From positions 1-8,486 of the forward strand of contig JACZSS010000078.1 of NCBI GenBank assembly GCA_022574115.1: a DNA stretch of 8,486 bases, read 5' to 3'. The notes under the pieces were generated by a model that was not told where the DNA came from, did not search any database, and worked only from the letters and a program-made list of their open reading frames with translations. Of this stretch, positions 1 through 6,470 are shown piece by piece (the stretch's first letter is position 1; each line of letters starts with the position of its first letter). The position numbers and the translations under genes were made by a program. Source of the stretch: Candidatus Heimdallarchaeota archaeon. Lineage in GTDB: Archaea > Asgardarchaeota > Heimdallarchaeia > Heimdallarchaeales > Kariarchaeaceae.

Positions 1-128
1 AATTATGTAATTACGTATGATTTTAACGCCTCTTTATAATTAAAGCTATGTATTTCTTTATTCACAAAGATCGAATTCCACAGAGTGAATTAATTAATAA
101 TCTAAGCAGAATTATGATTGTGAACCTT
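1..128. other. Left-edge noncoding region
   Basis: No credible reading frame is visible. The stretch is very AT-rich and lies downstream of the minus-strand coiled-coil gene. Small imperfect palindromes are present, for example CTTTA/TAAAG at 32-45, but no convincing terminator with a T tract on the minus strand. Confidence 0.5.
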
Positions 129-1379
129 CTATTCTAGTAGTAGAGCCCACTCTGGAATTCTTTGTAATTCTAGTCCAATCATTTCCCCAGATCCGAGTCC
201 GGAAATTCTAGAATTCACATCATCAATAAATTTAGCAATGTTCCCTTCTATTTGCTCTAGTTCTCTAATATCCCGTTCGAGGACCCTGTTTCTGTCTCGC
301 TTTAATCCATTAAGAGAAGATCGTAATCTGTTTTCAAGTTGATCCAATTCTAGTTCTTTAAGGTCCGTTGCTAAATTGTCTCTACGGGCTCTGGTCATGG
401 TTGCAGTATCGAATATTTCTTTCAGTCCACCATTGAGTAATTCCTTGATATCTTTCCTTGCAGCCTCACGTTTATCTCGCTTTAACTTAAGGTTAGTATT
501 TTCAAGCTGAAAATCAAGATCTCGAAGCAAAACATCAATAGCGCTAACAGACGACTGATCTGCAAGGCATCCGGTTACATCTTTAATCAACTTCCTGATG
601 AGGGTGGTGTCTCCTTTGGTTTTACTTTTTGCAATTAGATTTTCATATTTTCTGAGGGCTTTTCTTATATTCGAAAATCTTGCCTCTAACTGTTTTTGAA
701 GTGTATTGAAATCCCTCAAGGCATCTTTAAACTGGACTTTCTTAGGATGATTTGCAACTTTGTCATATTCGAGTTTTATTGTTGCTATTTCTCGATCTCT
801 CTCAATTATTGCTGTTTCAAATTCATCTAATGCTTCGAGCTTTTCAGTATAATTATTAATCGCGCCGATTGTATCCCATATGACCAATTCGTTATTTTCA
901 ATCTCTGCTTGTGGGGCATAATCATCATTAGTAAATCTTTCAAAATTTGTCAATTCTTTGTTCATCTTCTGTAGGGATTTTGAAAGTTGTTTGACCCTTT
1001 TTGCATACTTAGAACCTTTCAAAAGGCTTACATATTTTATGAGAACTTCATCTTGATCTGCAAGTTCCTTTCTGAAATTATCGGAAAATCGTTGAAGGTT
1101 ATGTAAATTGAATTTTTCTGGAGGTGAGGCTGCGTTGAACGTTTCCTGAATTCGTTCAAATATTTTGTGACTATATTTATCCATAGCAGTTGAACTTTCA
1201 ACTGCCACATTTTCTTTGAAAGCTTTTCCAGTTTCGTAGACAATTTCAATCCGTTTGTAGGCTTCTTTGAATTTCTTTTCAGCTTTTCCTCTTAATTTCG
1301 CCAATTCTTTTTGAGCTGCAATCGAAGATAGCTGGAGAAATTCATTTAGTAACTCAAGACTCTGCTCTATATTGGTCAA
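129..1379 (-). CDS. Long coiled-coil protein of unknown function
   Basis: I do not recognise this 416-residue protein. It is highly charged, rich in Lys, Glu, Arg and Leu, almost free of Pro and Gly until the C-terminus, and has no signal peptide or membrane segment, so it is probably a cytoplasmic, largely alpha-helical coiled coil. The main heptad-like stretches are about residues 20-50, 100-150, 175-250 and 285-390. A short, more hydrophobic C-terminal tail (about 393-416, ending EWALLLE) follows a Gly-rich turn and could be a docking peptide. The start is TTG at 1379-1377: an in-frame TGA lies three codons upstream, and the first internal Met is only at about residue 66. The gene is divergent from the membrane-protein gene at 1599, so the two may share a control region. 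Residues such as KRDRNRVLERDIRELEQIEG resemble many SMC-like or tropomyosin-like coils, which gives no functional assignment. Confidence 0.8.
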   Translation of the reverse strand: MTNIEQSLELLNEFLQLSSIAAQKELAKLRGKAEKKFKEAYKRIEIVYETGKAFKENVAVESSTAMDKYSHKIFERIQETFNAASPPEKFNLHNLQRFSDNFRKELADQDEVLIKYVSLLKGSKYAKRVKQLSKSLQKMNKELTNFERFTNDDYAPQAEIENNELVIWDTIGAINNYTEKLEALDEFETAIIERDREIATIKLEYDKVANHPKKVQFKDALRDFNTLQKQLEARFSNIRKALRKYENLIAKSKTKGDTTLIRKLIKDVTGCLADQSSVSAIDVLLRDLDFQLENTNLKLKRDKREAARKDIKELLNGGLKEIFDTATMTRARRDNLATDLKELELDQLENRLRSSLNGLKRDRNRVLERDIRELEQIEGNIAKFIDDVNSRISGLGSGEMIGLELQRIPEWALLLE

Positions 1380-1598
1380 ATTCGCTCACTGAATTGATAT
1401 ATGTTATTTCAAGTTTGCGTGTTTTTAAAATAGTAAGTTTAGAATCGTGTTTGCAGTTGATAATTGGTAAATTTAGACTACAAATAATTAAGAAAAGGCA
1501 ACAGAAAAAAGGCCAAATGACCTCAAAAAAATACAATTCTAATTATGATTTCTTGCTAATCATGTATTGTTTATAAATTTTGCTCAAATCGTCAATTA
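1380..1598. promoter_or_regulatory. Divergent promoter region
   Basis: This 219-bp AT-rich gap separates two genes transcribed away from each other. On the plus strand TTTATAAATTT (1570-1580) is a good archaeal TATA box centred about 25 nt before the ATG at 1599, which would place transcription initiation at or next to the start codon (leaderless mRNA). On the minus strand there are TATA-like stretches around 1395-1404 (ATATAT) and 1424-1431 (TTTTAAAA) for the coiled-coil gene. Short reading frames in this gap on both strands show no coding character. Confidence 0.5.
1570..1580 (+). promoter_or_regulatory. TATA box, leaderless promoter of the membrane-protein gene
   Basis: TTTATAAATTT is centred about 25 nt upstream of the ATG at 1599. 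Archaeal transcription normally begins 22-27 bp downstream of the TATA centre, so the mRNA should start at or very near the start codon. This fits the absence of a Shine-Dalgarno sequence before this gene (GTCAATTA precedes the ATG). Confidence 0.5.
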
Positions 1599-2993
1599 AT
1601 GTCAGTCCAAAGCTCACCAGGTACTGATGTCACAGAAATGGATGACCAATTTATAGGGTCTCTTTTTGTTGGCATTATTTTTCTTGCGGTTACCGGATTT
1701 ACTCTTAATTTTGTAACGTCAAATACCACAATTTTTGATGATGCAGGATTTTCCAACGCCTTAGTTCAGATTTTACTAGGCATTGCGTTCATTATGGTTG
1801 TAGCCATATTTGCAAATTATAAAGCGCTCGACTTTCTGCAGGATCATGCTGTTGCAATTCTGATCTGGAGTTATCGACTAATGATCGGGTTTTTCATTGG
1901 AGTAATCTTCTTGATAGGGGTTTTATTATTACCTTCGATTGTTGGAATTATCTTGCTCATTGTAGGTGCTGGAATAATTTTTCTAGTTTTTAGATTCTGG
2001 GAAAGACTGGAAAGACGTCTTCGTATAGCTGGAGAATGGATCAGTATATCCGCTACAGTTGTTCTCAATGAGCCCGGTATGATTGTGATCTCCTTTATAC
2101 AGAGTCTTATTGTTGGTATTGCTGCAATAACAGAAATCTTGGCTTGGTATGCGTGGCTCAATTTTGCGGAGGCAGAGGGTGTCTCGGGAGGCGTCAGCGA
2201 TGGAGTTGTCTACGGTATTTTATTTCTGTATCTCTGGCTGACTCTATCAATTCTGTACTATTTTGATGGTGCAAATACATTCATCGCCTATGTACGGCTG
2301 AAAGGATATGATCCCAAAGTAGGTCAAGGGATTAACGCCGCCACAAAGAAAATACCCTCAATTATAATGTATGCGTTAATATCTGCTATTGTGACTGTTA
2401 TAGTCTTTCTCCTTTCACAGGCTGGGCGTGCTCAGATGCGCGAGGGGAGACAAACCAATAATCCGGGAGCCGTTGCATTGGGCATTTTCTTGTCAATAGT
2501 TGCGTCCATAGCAGCCACGCTTTACCACTTTGTATCGTTCTTTACGTTACCATCAATAATCATCCGGCAGAATACCACCTTCGAAGCCATGAGTGAAAGT
2601 TCAGCTTTGTTCCAACGATTATTTTGGGATGTAATAATTACAGATACAGGATATTCTATTGCCTCTAGGGTAATGTATATCTTTTCAGGACTGGTTTTGG
2701 GAATCGTTGGTTTTGCATATGGATATATCGTCGCATCACCTGCTGCTGGGACGGAAGATCCAGTTTTCTGGGGTATTCTTGTGGGAGTGTTGTCACTAAT
2801 CGTTGGTTTATTGATAACCAAGTTCTTCCTCCGACCATTGTATACCACTATCGTAACTACAACCTATGTCTATGCTACTGAAGGACCAGAAGTGCTTGCC
2901 AACATATCAGACAAGCTAATAGCTCACATGCAAGAGGTCGAAGCTTCACCTCGAGCGAGACGAGGACCAAGTTCCAGACGCGTTCGGTTTTAG
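1599..2993 (+). CDS. Polytopic membrane protein, DUF6159-like
   Basis: This 464-residue integral membrane protein has about 8-10 predicted helices, at roughly residues 19-40, 55-73, 85-107, 110-131, 160-185, 203-222, 253-273, 290-320, 355-379 and 387-410. The first 18 residues are polar. The last ~25 are very basic (RARRGPSSRR) and probably cytoplasmic by the positive-inside rule. The segment around 215-275 (YYFDGANTFIAYVRLKG, then a KK-containing loop and a helix) and the segment 305-345 (helix, then TTFEAMSESSALFQRLFWD) resemble the archaeal/bacterial DUF6159 membrane family, whose members have a conserved 'EA...S..L....W' loop. That match is by eye. No enzymatic motif is seen; the family function is unknown. 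The ATG at 1599 sits about 25 nt after a TATA box and has no ribosome-binding site. The divergent neighbour is the coiled-coil gene. Confidence 0.8.
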   Translation: MSVQSSPGTDVTEMDDQFIGSLFVGIIFLAVTGFTLNFVTSNTTIFDDAGFSNALVQILLGIAFIMVVAIFANYKALDFLQDHAVAILIWSYRLMIGFFIGVIFLIGVLLLPSIVGIILLIVGAGIIFLVFRFWERLERRLRIAGEWISISATVVLNEPGMIVISFIQSLIVGIAAITEILAWYAWLNFAEAEGVSGGVSDGVVYGILFLYLWLTLSILYYFDGANTFIAYVRLKGYDPKVGQGINAATKKIPSIIMYALISAIVTVIVFLLSQAGRAQMREGRQTNNPGAVALGIFLSIVASIAATLYHFVSFFTLPSIIIRQNTTFEAMSESSALFQRLFWDVIITDTGYSIASRVMYIFSGLVLGIVGFAYGYIVASPAAGTEDPVFWGILVGVLSLIVGLLITKFFLRPLYTTIVTTTYVYATEGPEVLANISDKLIAHMQEVEASPRARRGPSSRRVRF

Positions 2994-3079
2994 TAGAATT
3001 AAACTATTGTAAACTTACGGAAATTTGAGTCTGCAAGAAATCAATTTTTAGGCAATCAATTTTACTCTTTTTTTAGAGA
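2994..3079 (+). other. Short intergenic region with a 15-bp-period direct repeat
   Basis: This AT-rich 86-bp gap lies between the membrane-protein and GNAT genes. AATCAATTTT occurs twice (3039-3048 and 3054-3063), 15 bp apart. It could be a binding site or simple AT-rich drift. There is no strong Shine-Dalgarno before the ATG at 3080 (TTTAGAGA precedes it). Confidence 0.3.
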
Positions 3080-3856
3080 ATGAATCCGCACGAAGATATT
3101 TTCCAAGCTTTTGTTTCAATTTGGAAAGACATTGCAGATGGATTTGAGAATATCGATTATTATCATGTGAACTGGGGGGAAATATTCTCGTGGAATGATT
3201 TGAAAGAGAACTCGGACTACGACTTCAATTTCGCCATTGTGAATGATTCAAAGAATTCTGCAAGTCTTGCTGCGGCGAAACAATGGCTTATTGATGGATC
3301 TGGAAGAAAATTGTATTTTCCAAATTTTGAAGACAAAAAATTATTGGACTTCAAAGCTCAACCCAACCAGTTGATCTTTTTTAGAGAACCCAGCAAAATA
3401 TCTTACCCAAATTTGATATCCGAATCCGTTCGATCAATATCATATGCTCAGAAACGTGTAGATTTTGATATTCGTGGCATGCTGGAAATGCTCGCTAAGT
3501 TCGTCAATCCTTCCCAAATGATTAGACCCCATTTTGAACGATTTACAACCTCTTTGATGTTATTACAAAATGGTGACCTCTGGATGCTTGAGCATGAAGA
3601 AGGTAATGTTATATCAATGGCCATTACTGTTCCGATTCCAAATGGAAAACAAAAAAATCCGCCGATAATAATTTATTTTTTGGCTACGCATCCCGAATTA
3701 CGCAAAATGGGACATGGAAAAATGTTATTACAAACAATTATTCACAAATACAAAAAGCATCTAGTTTTTGCCAGAATTCCCGATATTGACAGCTTTAAGG
3801 TAGTTTTAGAGAAGTTCGACTTTTCGTTGGGATCCACGATATCTGTTTTTGAGTAA
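3080..3856 (+). CDS. GNAT-family N-acetyltransferase with unassigned N-terminal half
   Basis: The protein has 258 residues. The C-terminal part carries the acetyl-CoA-binding motif A of GNAT enzymes: the beta strand IIIYFLATHPE (about 196-206) is followed by R-K-M-G-H-G-K-M-L (208-216), matching the Q/R-x-x-G-x-G/A pyrophosphate loop and the start of the following helix. A strand (LVFARI, about 228-233) and a helix ending EKFDFS (about 244-249) fit the usual 'GF/FDF' ending of GNAT domains. Residues 1-150 do not look like a standard GNAT start. They may be a second degenerate GNAT-like half, as in double-GNAT proteins, or a separate domain; FAIVNDSKNSASLAAAKQW (51-69) resembles the N-terminal helix region of such proteins. 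The substrate is unknown. There is no signal peptide, so the protein should be cytoplasmic. An A10 tract immediately follows the stop codon. Confidence 0.75.
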   Translation: MNPHEDIFQAFVSIWKDIADGFENIDYYHVNWGEIFSWNDLKENSDYDFNFAIVNDSKNSASLAAAKQWLIDGSGRKLYFPNFEDKKLLDFKAQPNQLIFFREPSKISYPNLISESVRSISYAQKRVDFDIRGMLEMLAKFVNPSQMIRPHFERFTTSLMLLQNGDLWMLEHEEGNVISMAITVPIPNGKQKNPPIIIYFLATHPELRKMGHGKMLLQTIIHKYKKHLVFARIPDIDSFKVVLEKFDFSLGSTISVFE

Positions 3857-3940
3857 AAAAAAAATCGTAGGTCTGTTTAAGGTATTGGCAAATGAAGGAT
3901 ATAATTCTCGTATTTTTAGTAAAGTTTATTCTTAGGTAGT

Positions 3941-3957
3941 ATCGATCTATCGATCGA
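3941..3957. promoter_or_regulatory. Candidate operator: tandem ATCGATC motifs before the GTPase gene
   Basis: ATCGATC occurs at 3941-3947 and again at 3949-3955, forming an 8-bp tandem (ATCGATCT, ATCGATCG). The same palindromic core occurs four times upstream of the Roadblock gene and nowhere else in the window. It lies 10 bp downstream of a TATA-like TTTATT (3925-3930), a place where a bound protein would cover the expected transcription start. Regulatory function is inferred. Confidence 0.45.
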
Positions 3958-3991
3958 AACAATATCGAAGTGGTTTTAATCGGTAGATGGT

Positions 3992-4010
3992 ATTGAAAAT
4001 TAGTTTCAAT
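3992..4010 (+). other. Hairpin in the GTPase mRNA leader
   Basis: ATTGAAA (3992-3998) and TTTCAAT (4004-4010) form a perfect 7-bp stem with a 5-nt loop, ending 36 nt before the ATG. It is not followed by a T tract, so it is not a terminator. A leader structure or a protein-binding site is possible. Confidence 0.35.
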
Positions 4011-4034
4011 GGAGTCAGATGCAACTCTCCAATT

Positions 4035-4040
4035 GGGTGA
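4035..4040 (+). promoter_or_regulatory. Shine-Dalgarno that decides the GTPase start
   Basis: GGGTGA matches the anti-Shine-Dalgarno core and ends 6 nt before the ATG at 4047. The TTG one codon upstream (4044) would be only 3 nt away, so ATG 4047 is preferred. Confidence 0.6.
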
Positions 4041-4046
4041 TTTTTG

Positions 4047-4619
4047 ATGCGTAAAGATGCGAAAGGTAAGATTCATTTCAAGATCGTCTTCGTAGGTCCA
4101 TCTTTAGCAGGAAAAACCACCGTCCTTCAATTTTTGCATAGTAGCGTTGATGGATTAGTAAAAGGTGGTTTGACTTCAATTGCGGATCCTTCTGGACGAA
4201 CTGTATACTTTGATTTTTCACCATTTTCTGCTACCAACAGCGTTCTTTTCGATGTCTATACAGTAGCTGGACAAAGAAGGCACAAGAATCAACGCAAAAT
4301 GATCTTACGTGGTGTAGATGGCTTGCTATTCGTGGCTGATTCAAGACCTGAGATGAGCGATGATAACCTTGAAGCCTCAGTGGAATTGCGAGAATTTCTC
4401 GGTGATAAAATTGGGAACGAAATCCCACTTGTTATTGTCTTAAACAAACGAGATTTGCCTGAAGTAAGTCCGAGAGAAAAGATGCTGAAAGAGTTAGGCT
4501 TTGATGGGGAAACTTTGGCAATTAATACTATTGCTACTAAGGGTATTGGTATAAAACAAGCGTTCCAAGCGGTATCTCGAGAAATTATCATGAAGCAAGT
4601 TTACAAAACTGAAAGTTAA
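4047..4619 (+). CDS. MglA-like small Ras-superfamily GTPase
   Basis: This is a 190-residue single-domain GTPase. Motifs, numbered from the ATG: P-loop GPSLAGKT (17-24); switch I with GRTVYFDF (50-57), where R51-T52 matches the Arg-Thr pair of bacterial MglA; G3 as TVAGQ (72-76) rather than Ras DTAGQ, again as in MglA (TVPGQ), with Q76 kept; GVDGLLFVADS (89-99); G4 NKRD (133-136); G5 ATKG (163-166). These matches place it in the MglA/Rup-type branch rather than with Ras, Rab or Arf. There is no C-terminal Cys for prenylation and no N-terminal Gly for myristoylation, so membrane attachment, if any, must be indirect. Bacterial MglA works with MglB, a Roadblock-domain GAP; a Roadblock gene lies 2.2 kb away with similar operator-like motifs. 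The gene ends exactly against the stop of the convergent NYN gene. The start is set by GGGTGA upstream. Confidence 0.9.
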   Translation: MRKDAKGKIHFKIVFVGPSLAGKTTVLQFLHSSVDGLVKGGLTSIADPSGRTVYFDFSPFSATNSVLFDVYTVAGQRRHKNQRKMILRGVDGLLFVADSRPEMSDDNLEASVELREFLGDKIGNEIPLVIVLNKRDLPEVSPREKMLKELGFDGETLAINTIATKGIGIKQAFQAVSREIIMKQVYKTES

Positions 4620-5474
4620 TTAGGTCTCGGTTCGCTTCTTATTTGCTGGTTTCTTTCTTTTTGTTGACTTTTTAGAAGTCAACTTTTTACTAGTTTCTTT
4701 TTTGGTAACTTTTTTGGATTTCATTTTAAGCTTTTCTTTGGCAGGTTTAAGGACCCTTTTTGCTTTTTTGACTTTGTTGCTTTTTGATTTATCCTGGGTG
4801 AGTTTTTGGTCTCGTTCAGCCTTCTTCAGTTCGTCAATTCCTATGTCTTCAAACACATACGACTGCTCCTCCAAGTCCTCAGAAACGATCCCAATATTTG
4901 CGTCTATCCCTGCATCAGTTAGAAGATAGTCTTCGGCATCATCCTGACCATTTGATTGGCTGATAATCGATTCTATTTCAGATAAATCCGGTTCGTTGAG
5001 CGTAAATTCGTCGATTTTGTCTAGATCAATTAAACCATCAAAACTTTCTAGAAATGCTTTACTTACACGATTCCTATCCTTCACAAGGGCAAAGGTAGTC
5101 ACACTCTTTCTGAGCTCGGTGAATAACGGAATAAGGGAATCTCGTTGGGTACAGATCACAATAATGTCAACCGAGTTATCTGATAGGACCATGTCATAAG
5201 TATCCAAAAGAAGGTTGAGTTCAAGATTACCTGCAACTATTTTATTAGTAAATCCAGATTCAATCACATTTTCGTATTCGGTGTTTGATAATTTTGTCTC
5301 GTAAATCACTTCTGCGATTTTGATGTCACCGAGTTCTCTTAGTCGTTCAGTTAATTTAGGTAATTCAGCAATTAGTTTTTGGTCAACGACATTCCCATCA
5401 ATTATGATGCCGATCTTCCTTTTCTGGACTCTACGGAAAAGGTCAACAAGAAATTTTTCGACCACTTTTCTCAA
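4620..5474 (-). CDS. NYN-domain protein (TIGR00288/LabA-like) with Lys-rich tail
   Basis: The protein has 284 residues. Residues about 19-155 fit the NYN (PIN-like) fold of the archaeal TIGR00288 type: IGIIIDGN (21-28) with the first conserved Asp at D26, GDIKIAEVIYE (49-59), ESGFTNKIVAGN (72-83), IIVICTQRD (104-112), then PL and a closing LIDLD (148-152). Families of this fold are usually metal-dependent RNases. Here the usual acidic positions are altered: the 'GDVDV'-type segment reads GNLEL (82-86), and the 'TRDADF'-type segment reads TQRDSL. Activity may therefore be lost or changed. Residues 160-215 are acidic and probably unstructured; 217-284 is a very basic tail with repeated SKK/TKK units, likely to bind nucleic acid. 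The start is TTG (5474-5472), with an in-frame TAA upstream and no ATG; GTG at codon 4 is an alternative. Its stop abuts the GTPase stop. Confidence 0.75.
   Translation of the reverse strand: MRKVVEKFLVDLFRRVQKRKIGIIIDGNVVDQKLIAELPKLTERLRELGDIKIAEVIYETKLSNTEYENVIESGFTNKIVAGNLELNLLLDTYDMVLSDNSVDIIVICTQRDSLIPLFTELRKSVTTFALVKDRNRVSKAFLESFDGLIDLDKIDEFTLNEPDLSEIESIISQSNGQDDAEDYLLTDAGIDANIGIVSEDLEEQSYVFEDIGIDELKKAERDQKLTQDKSKSNKVKKAKRVLKPAKEKLKMKSKKVTKKETSKKLTSKKSTKRKKPANKKRTET
4663..4688 (+). terminator. Hairpin plus T tract after the GTPase gene, inside the antisense of the NYN tail
   Basis: GTTGACTT (4663-4670) and AAGTCAAC (4676-4683) make a perfect 8-bp stem with a TTTAG loop, followed at once by TTTTT (4684-4688). 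It begins 44 nt past the GTPase stop. The surrounding plus strand is full of T runs because the opposite strand encodes lysine codons (AAA/AAG). Archaeal termination relies on U-rich tracts, so this could end the GTPase mRNA. The same DNA encodes part of the Lys-rich tail on the minus strand, so the structure may be a by-product of the repeated Ser-Lys-Lys codons. Confidence 0.45.
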
Positions 5475-5572
5475 ATTAAGATAATTATCGCATGTATTAT
5501 AGTTTGTGTAAGCTTAAGTATGAATTTTAAGTAAATAATCTGTTTATATCATCGCTGAGTCTTCAGAAATCA
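5475..5572 (-). promoter_or_regulatory. Gap between the prenyltransferase and NYN genes, possible promoter
   Basis: This 98-bp AT-rich gap contains several minus-strand TATA-like stretches (GATATAAACA around 5541-5551, CTTAAAATTC around 5524-5533, CTATAATAC around 5494-5502). None has a clear BRE, and no Shine-Dalgarno precedes the TTG start, so the NYN mRNA may be leaderless or weakly translated. Confidence 0.3.
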
Positions 5573-6349
5573 CTAGGCACCAAAATTTCTTCTTCTTCCT
5601 TGATAGTCGCGGATTGCTCGGTACAAATCAATTTTTCTGAAATTTGGCCAGAGAACATCTGTAAAAAATAATTCTGAATAAGCTGATTGCCACATTAAGA
5701 ATCCGGATAACCGAGCTGATCCCGAGGTGCGAATTATAAGATCAGGATCAGGCAAACCGTTAGTGTACAAATGTTGAGTGATGAGCTCCTCATCAATATC
5801 GTCATATGTCAAATGTCCATCCTTCACCAATTTTGCTATTTTTTTGGTGGCTTCAATTAATTCCTGTCTGCCACCATATGCCAAGCAAATATTGAGAATA
5901 TGATTTGTGTATTTTTCAGTCGCTTCCTCAGTCTTGTCGATTTGTTTCTGAAGCGATGCTGGGAGGCGGGTTAGATCCCCTGAATATCTTACTTGGACTC
6001 CACGCCCATGAATTTTGCTATCTCCTCGGATTTTTTCAGTTCTCTGTTCTGCAATTTCGAAAATCTTGCTTATCTGATCCGCATCGCGAGTAAAATTTTC
6101 TGTGGAAAAAATCCACACGGAAACCACTTTAATATCAAAATCCCAAAGCCAATCCAGGACTTCTTCAAGCTTGTCAGATCCCATTTCATACCCAAGTTTT
6201 AATGGAATTCGTATAGACGTTGCATGTCGTCTATTGCCGTCCAAAATGATTCCAATATGTTGTGGTAAGTGTTTGTTGGTAATTTCTCGTCTCAGAGTTT
6301 TTTCATAAAGAGCATACATTGGACCTAGAGCAAACCTGAGAATTCTCAT
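5573..6349 (-). CDS. uppS: Cis-prenyltransferase (polyprenyl diphosphate synthase, UppS type)
   Basis: The enzyme adds isopentenyl diphosphate units in cis to an allylic primer. In archaea the long-chain product becomes the polyprenyl/dolichyl phosphate carrier for N-glycosylation and surface glycans. Counted from the upstream TTG (260 residues; subtract 2 for the ATG), the motifs are HIGIILDGNRRHA (33-45, catalytic D39), SVWIFSTENFTR (79-90), LAYGGRQELIEA (158-169) and DPDLIIRTSGSARLSGF (203-219), then LMWQSAYSELFFTDVLWP (220-237) with the metal-binding Glu (E228). The usual signature is RTSGE-x-R-x-SNF; here Glu is Ser and Asn is Gly. The length is normal. I chose ATG 6349 (258 aa) over TTG 6355 because GTGAT lies 5-6 nt before the ATG but would overlap the TTG. 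The gene is downstream of the Roadblock gene on the same strand with a 121-bp gap. Confidence 0.9.
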   Translation of the reverse strand: MRILRFALGPMYALYEKTLRREITNKHLPQHIGIILDGNRRHATSIRIPLKLGYEMGSDKLEEVLDWLWDFDIKVVSVWIFSTENFTRDADQISKIFEIAEQRTEKIRGDSKIHGRGVQVRYSGDLTRLPASLQKQIDKTEEATEKYTNHILNICLAYGGRQELIEATKKIAKLVKDGHLTYDDIDEELITQHLYTNGLPDPDLIIRTSGSARLSGFLMWQSAYSELFFTDVLWPNFRKIDLYRAIRDYQGRRRNFGA

Positions 6350-6470
6350 AATCAATCACAAAAGCTAACTGACTATTCTATGTCTAAATAATATCTATTT
6401 TAAATCTATATTAATATACGTTGCCTAAACCTACAGAGAAGCAAATTTTGTGGACAAATAAAATAGAAGT
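6350..6470 (-). promoter_or_regulatory. Promoter-like gap upstream of the prenyltransferase gene
   Basis: This very AT-rich gap lies between the Roadblock stop and the prenyltransferase start, both on the minus strand. On that strand GATTTAAAATAG (about 6396-6407) is a plausible TATA box roughly 50 nt before the ATG, and GTGAT close to the ATG is a Shine-Dalgarno. The prenyltransferase can therefore have its own promoter rather than depend on the Roadblock transcript. Confidence 0.35.

Larger units (their letters stand above)
3857..4046 (+). promoter_or_regulatory. GTPase upstream control region and leader
   Basis: This 190-bp noncoding region precedes the GTPase gene. In order it holds an A10 tract just after the GNAT stop, a weak TATA-like stretch (AGTAAAGTTTATT, 3918-3930), two near-tandem ATCGATC motifs (3941-3957), a perfect 7-bp-stem hairpin (3992-4010) and a good Shine-Dalgarno GGGTGA (4035-4040). 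Confidence 0.5.

Noticed and set aside
1354..1576. Small open frames on both strands in the divergent intergenic region
   Set aside because: Both are about 60 codons, overlap each other, have no ribosome-binding site or motif, and cover the promoter region.
3857..3866. A10 tract after the GNAT stop as a terminator
   Set aside because: On the plus strand a terminator needs a T tract; there is no minus-strand gene ending here that could use it.
4231..4591. Minus-strand open frames opposite the GTPase
   Set aside because: They are shadows of the GTPase reading frame, which carries all expected GTPase motifs.
4050..4619. GTPase as an Arf- or Rab-like eukaryotic-type GTPase
   Set aside because: The G3 motif TVAGQ without Asp and the GRTVYFDF switch I match MglA; there is no Arf-type N-terminal amphipathic myristoylated helix and no C-terminal prenylation Cys.
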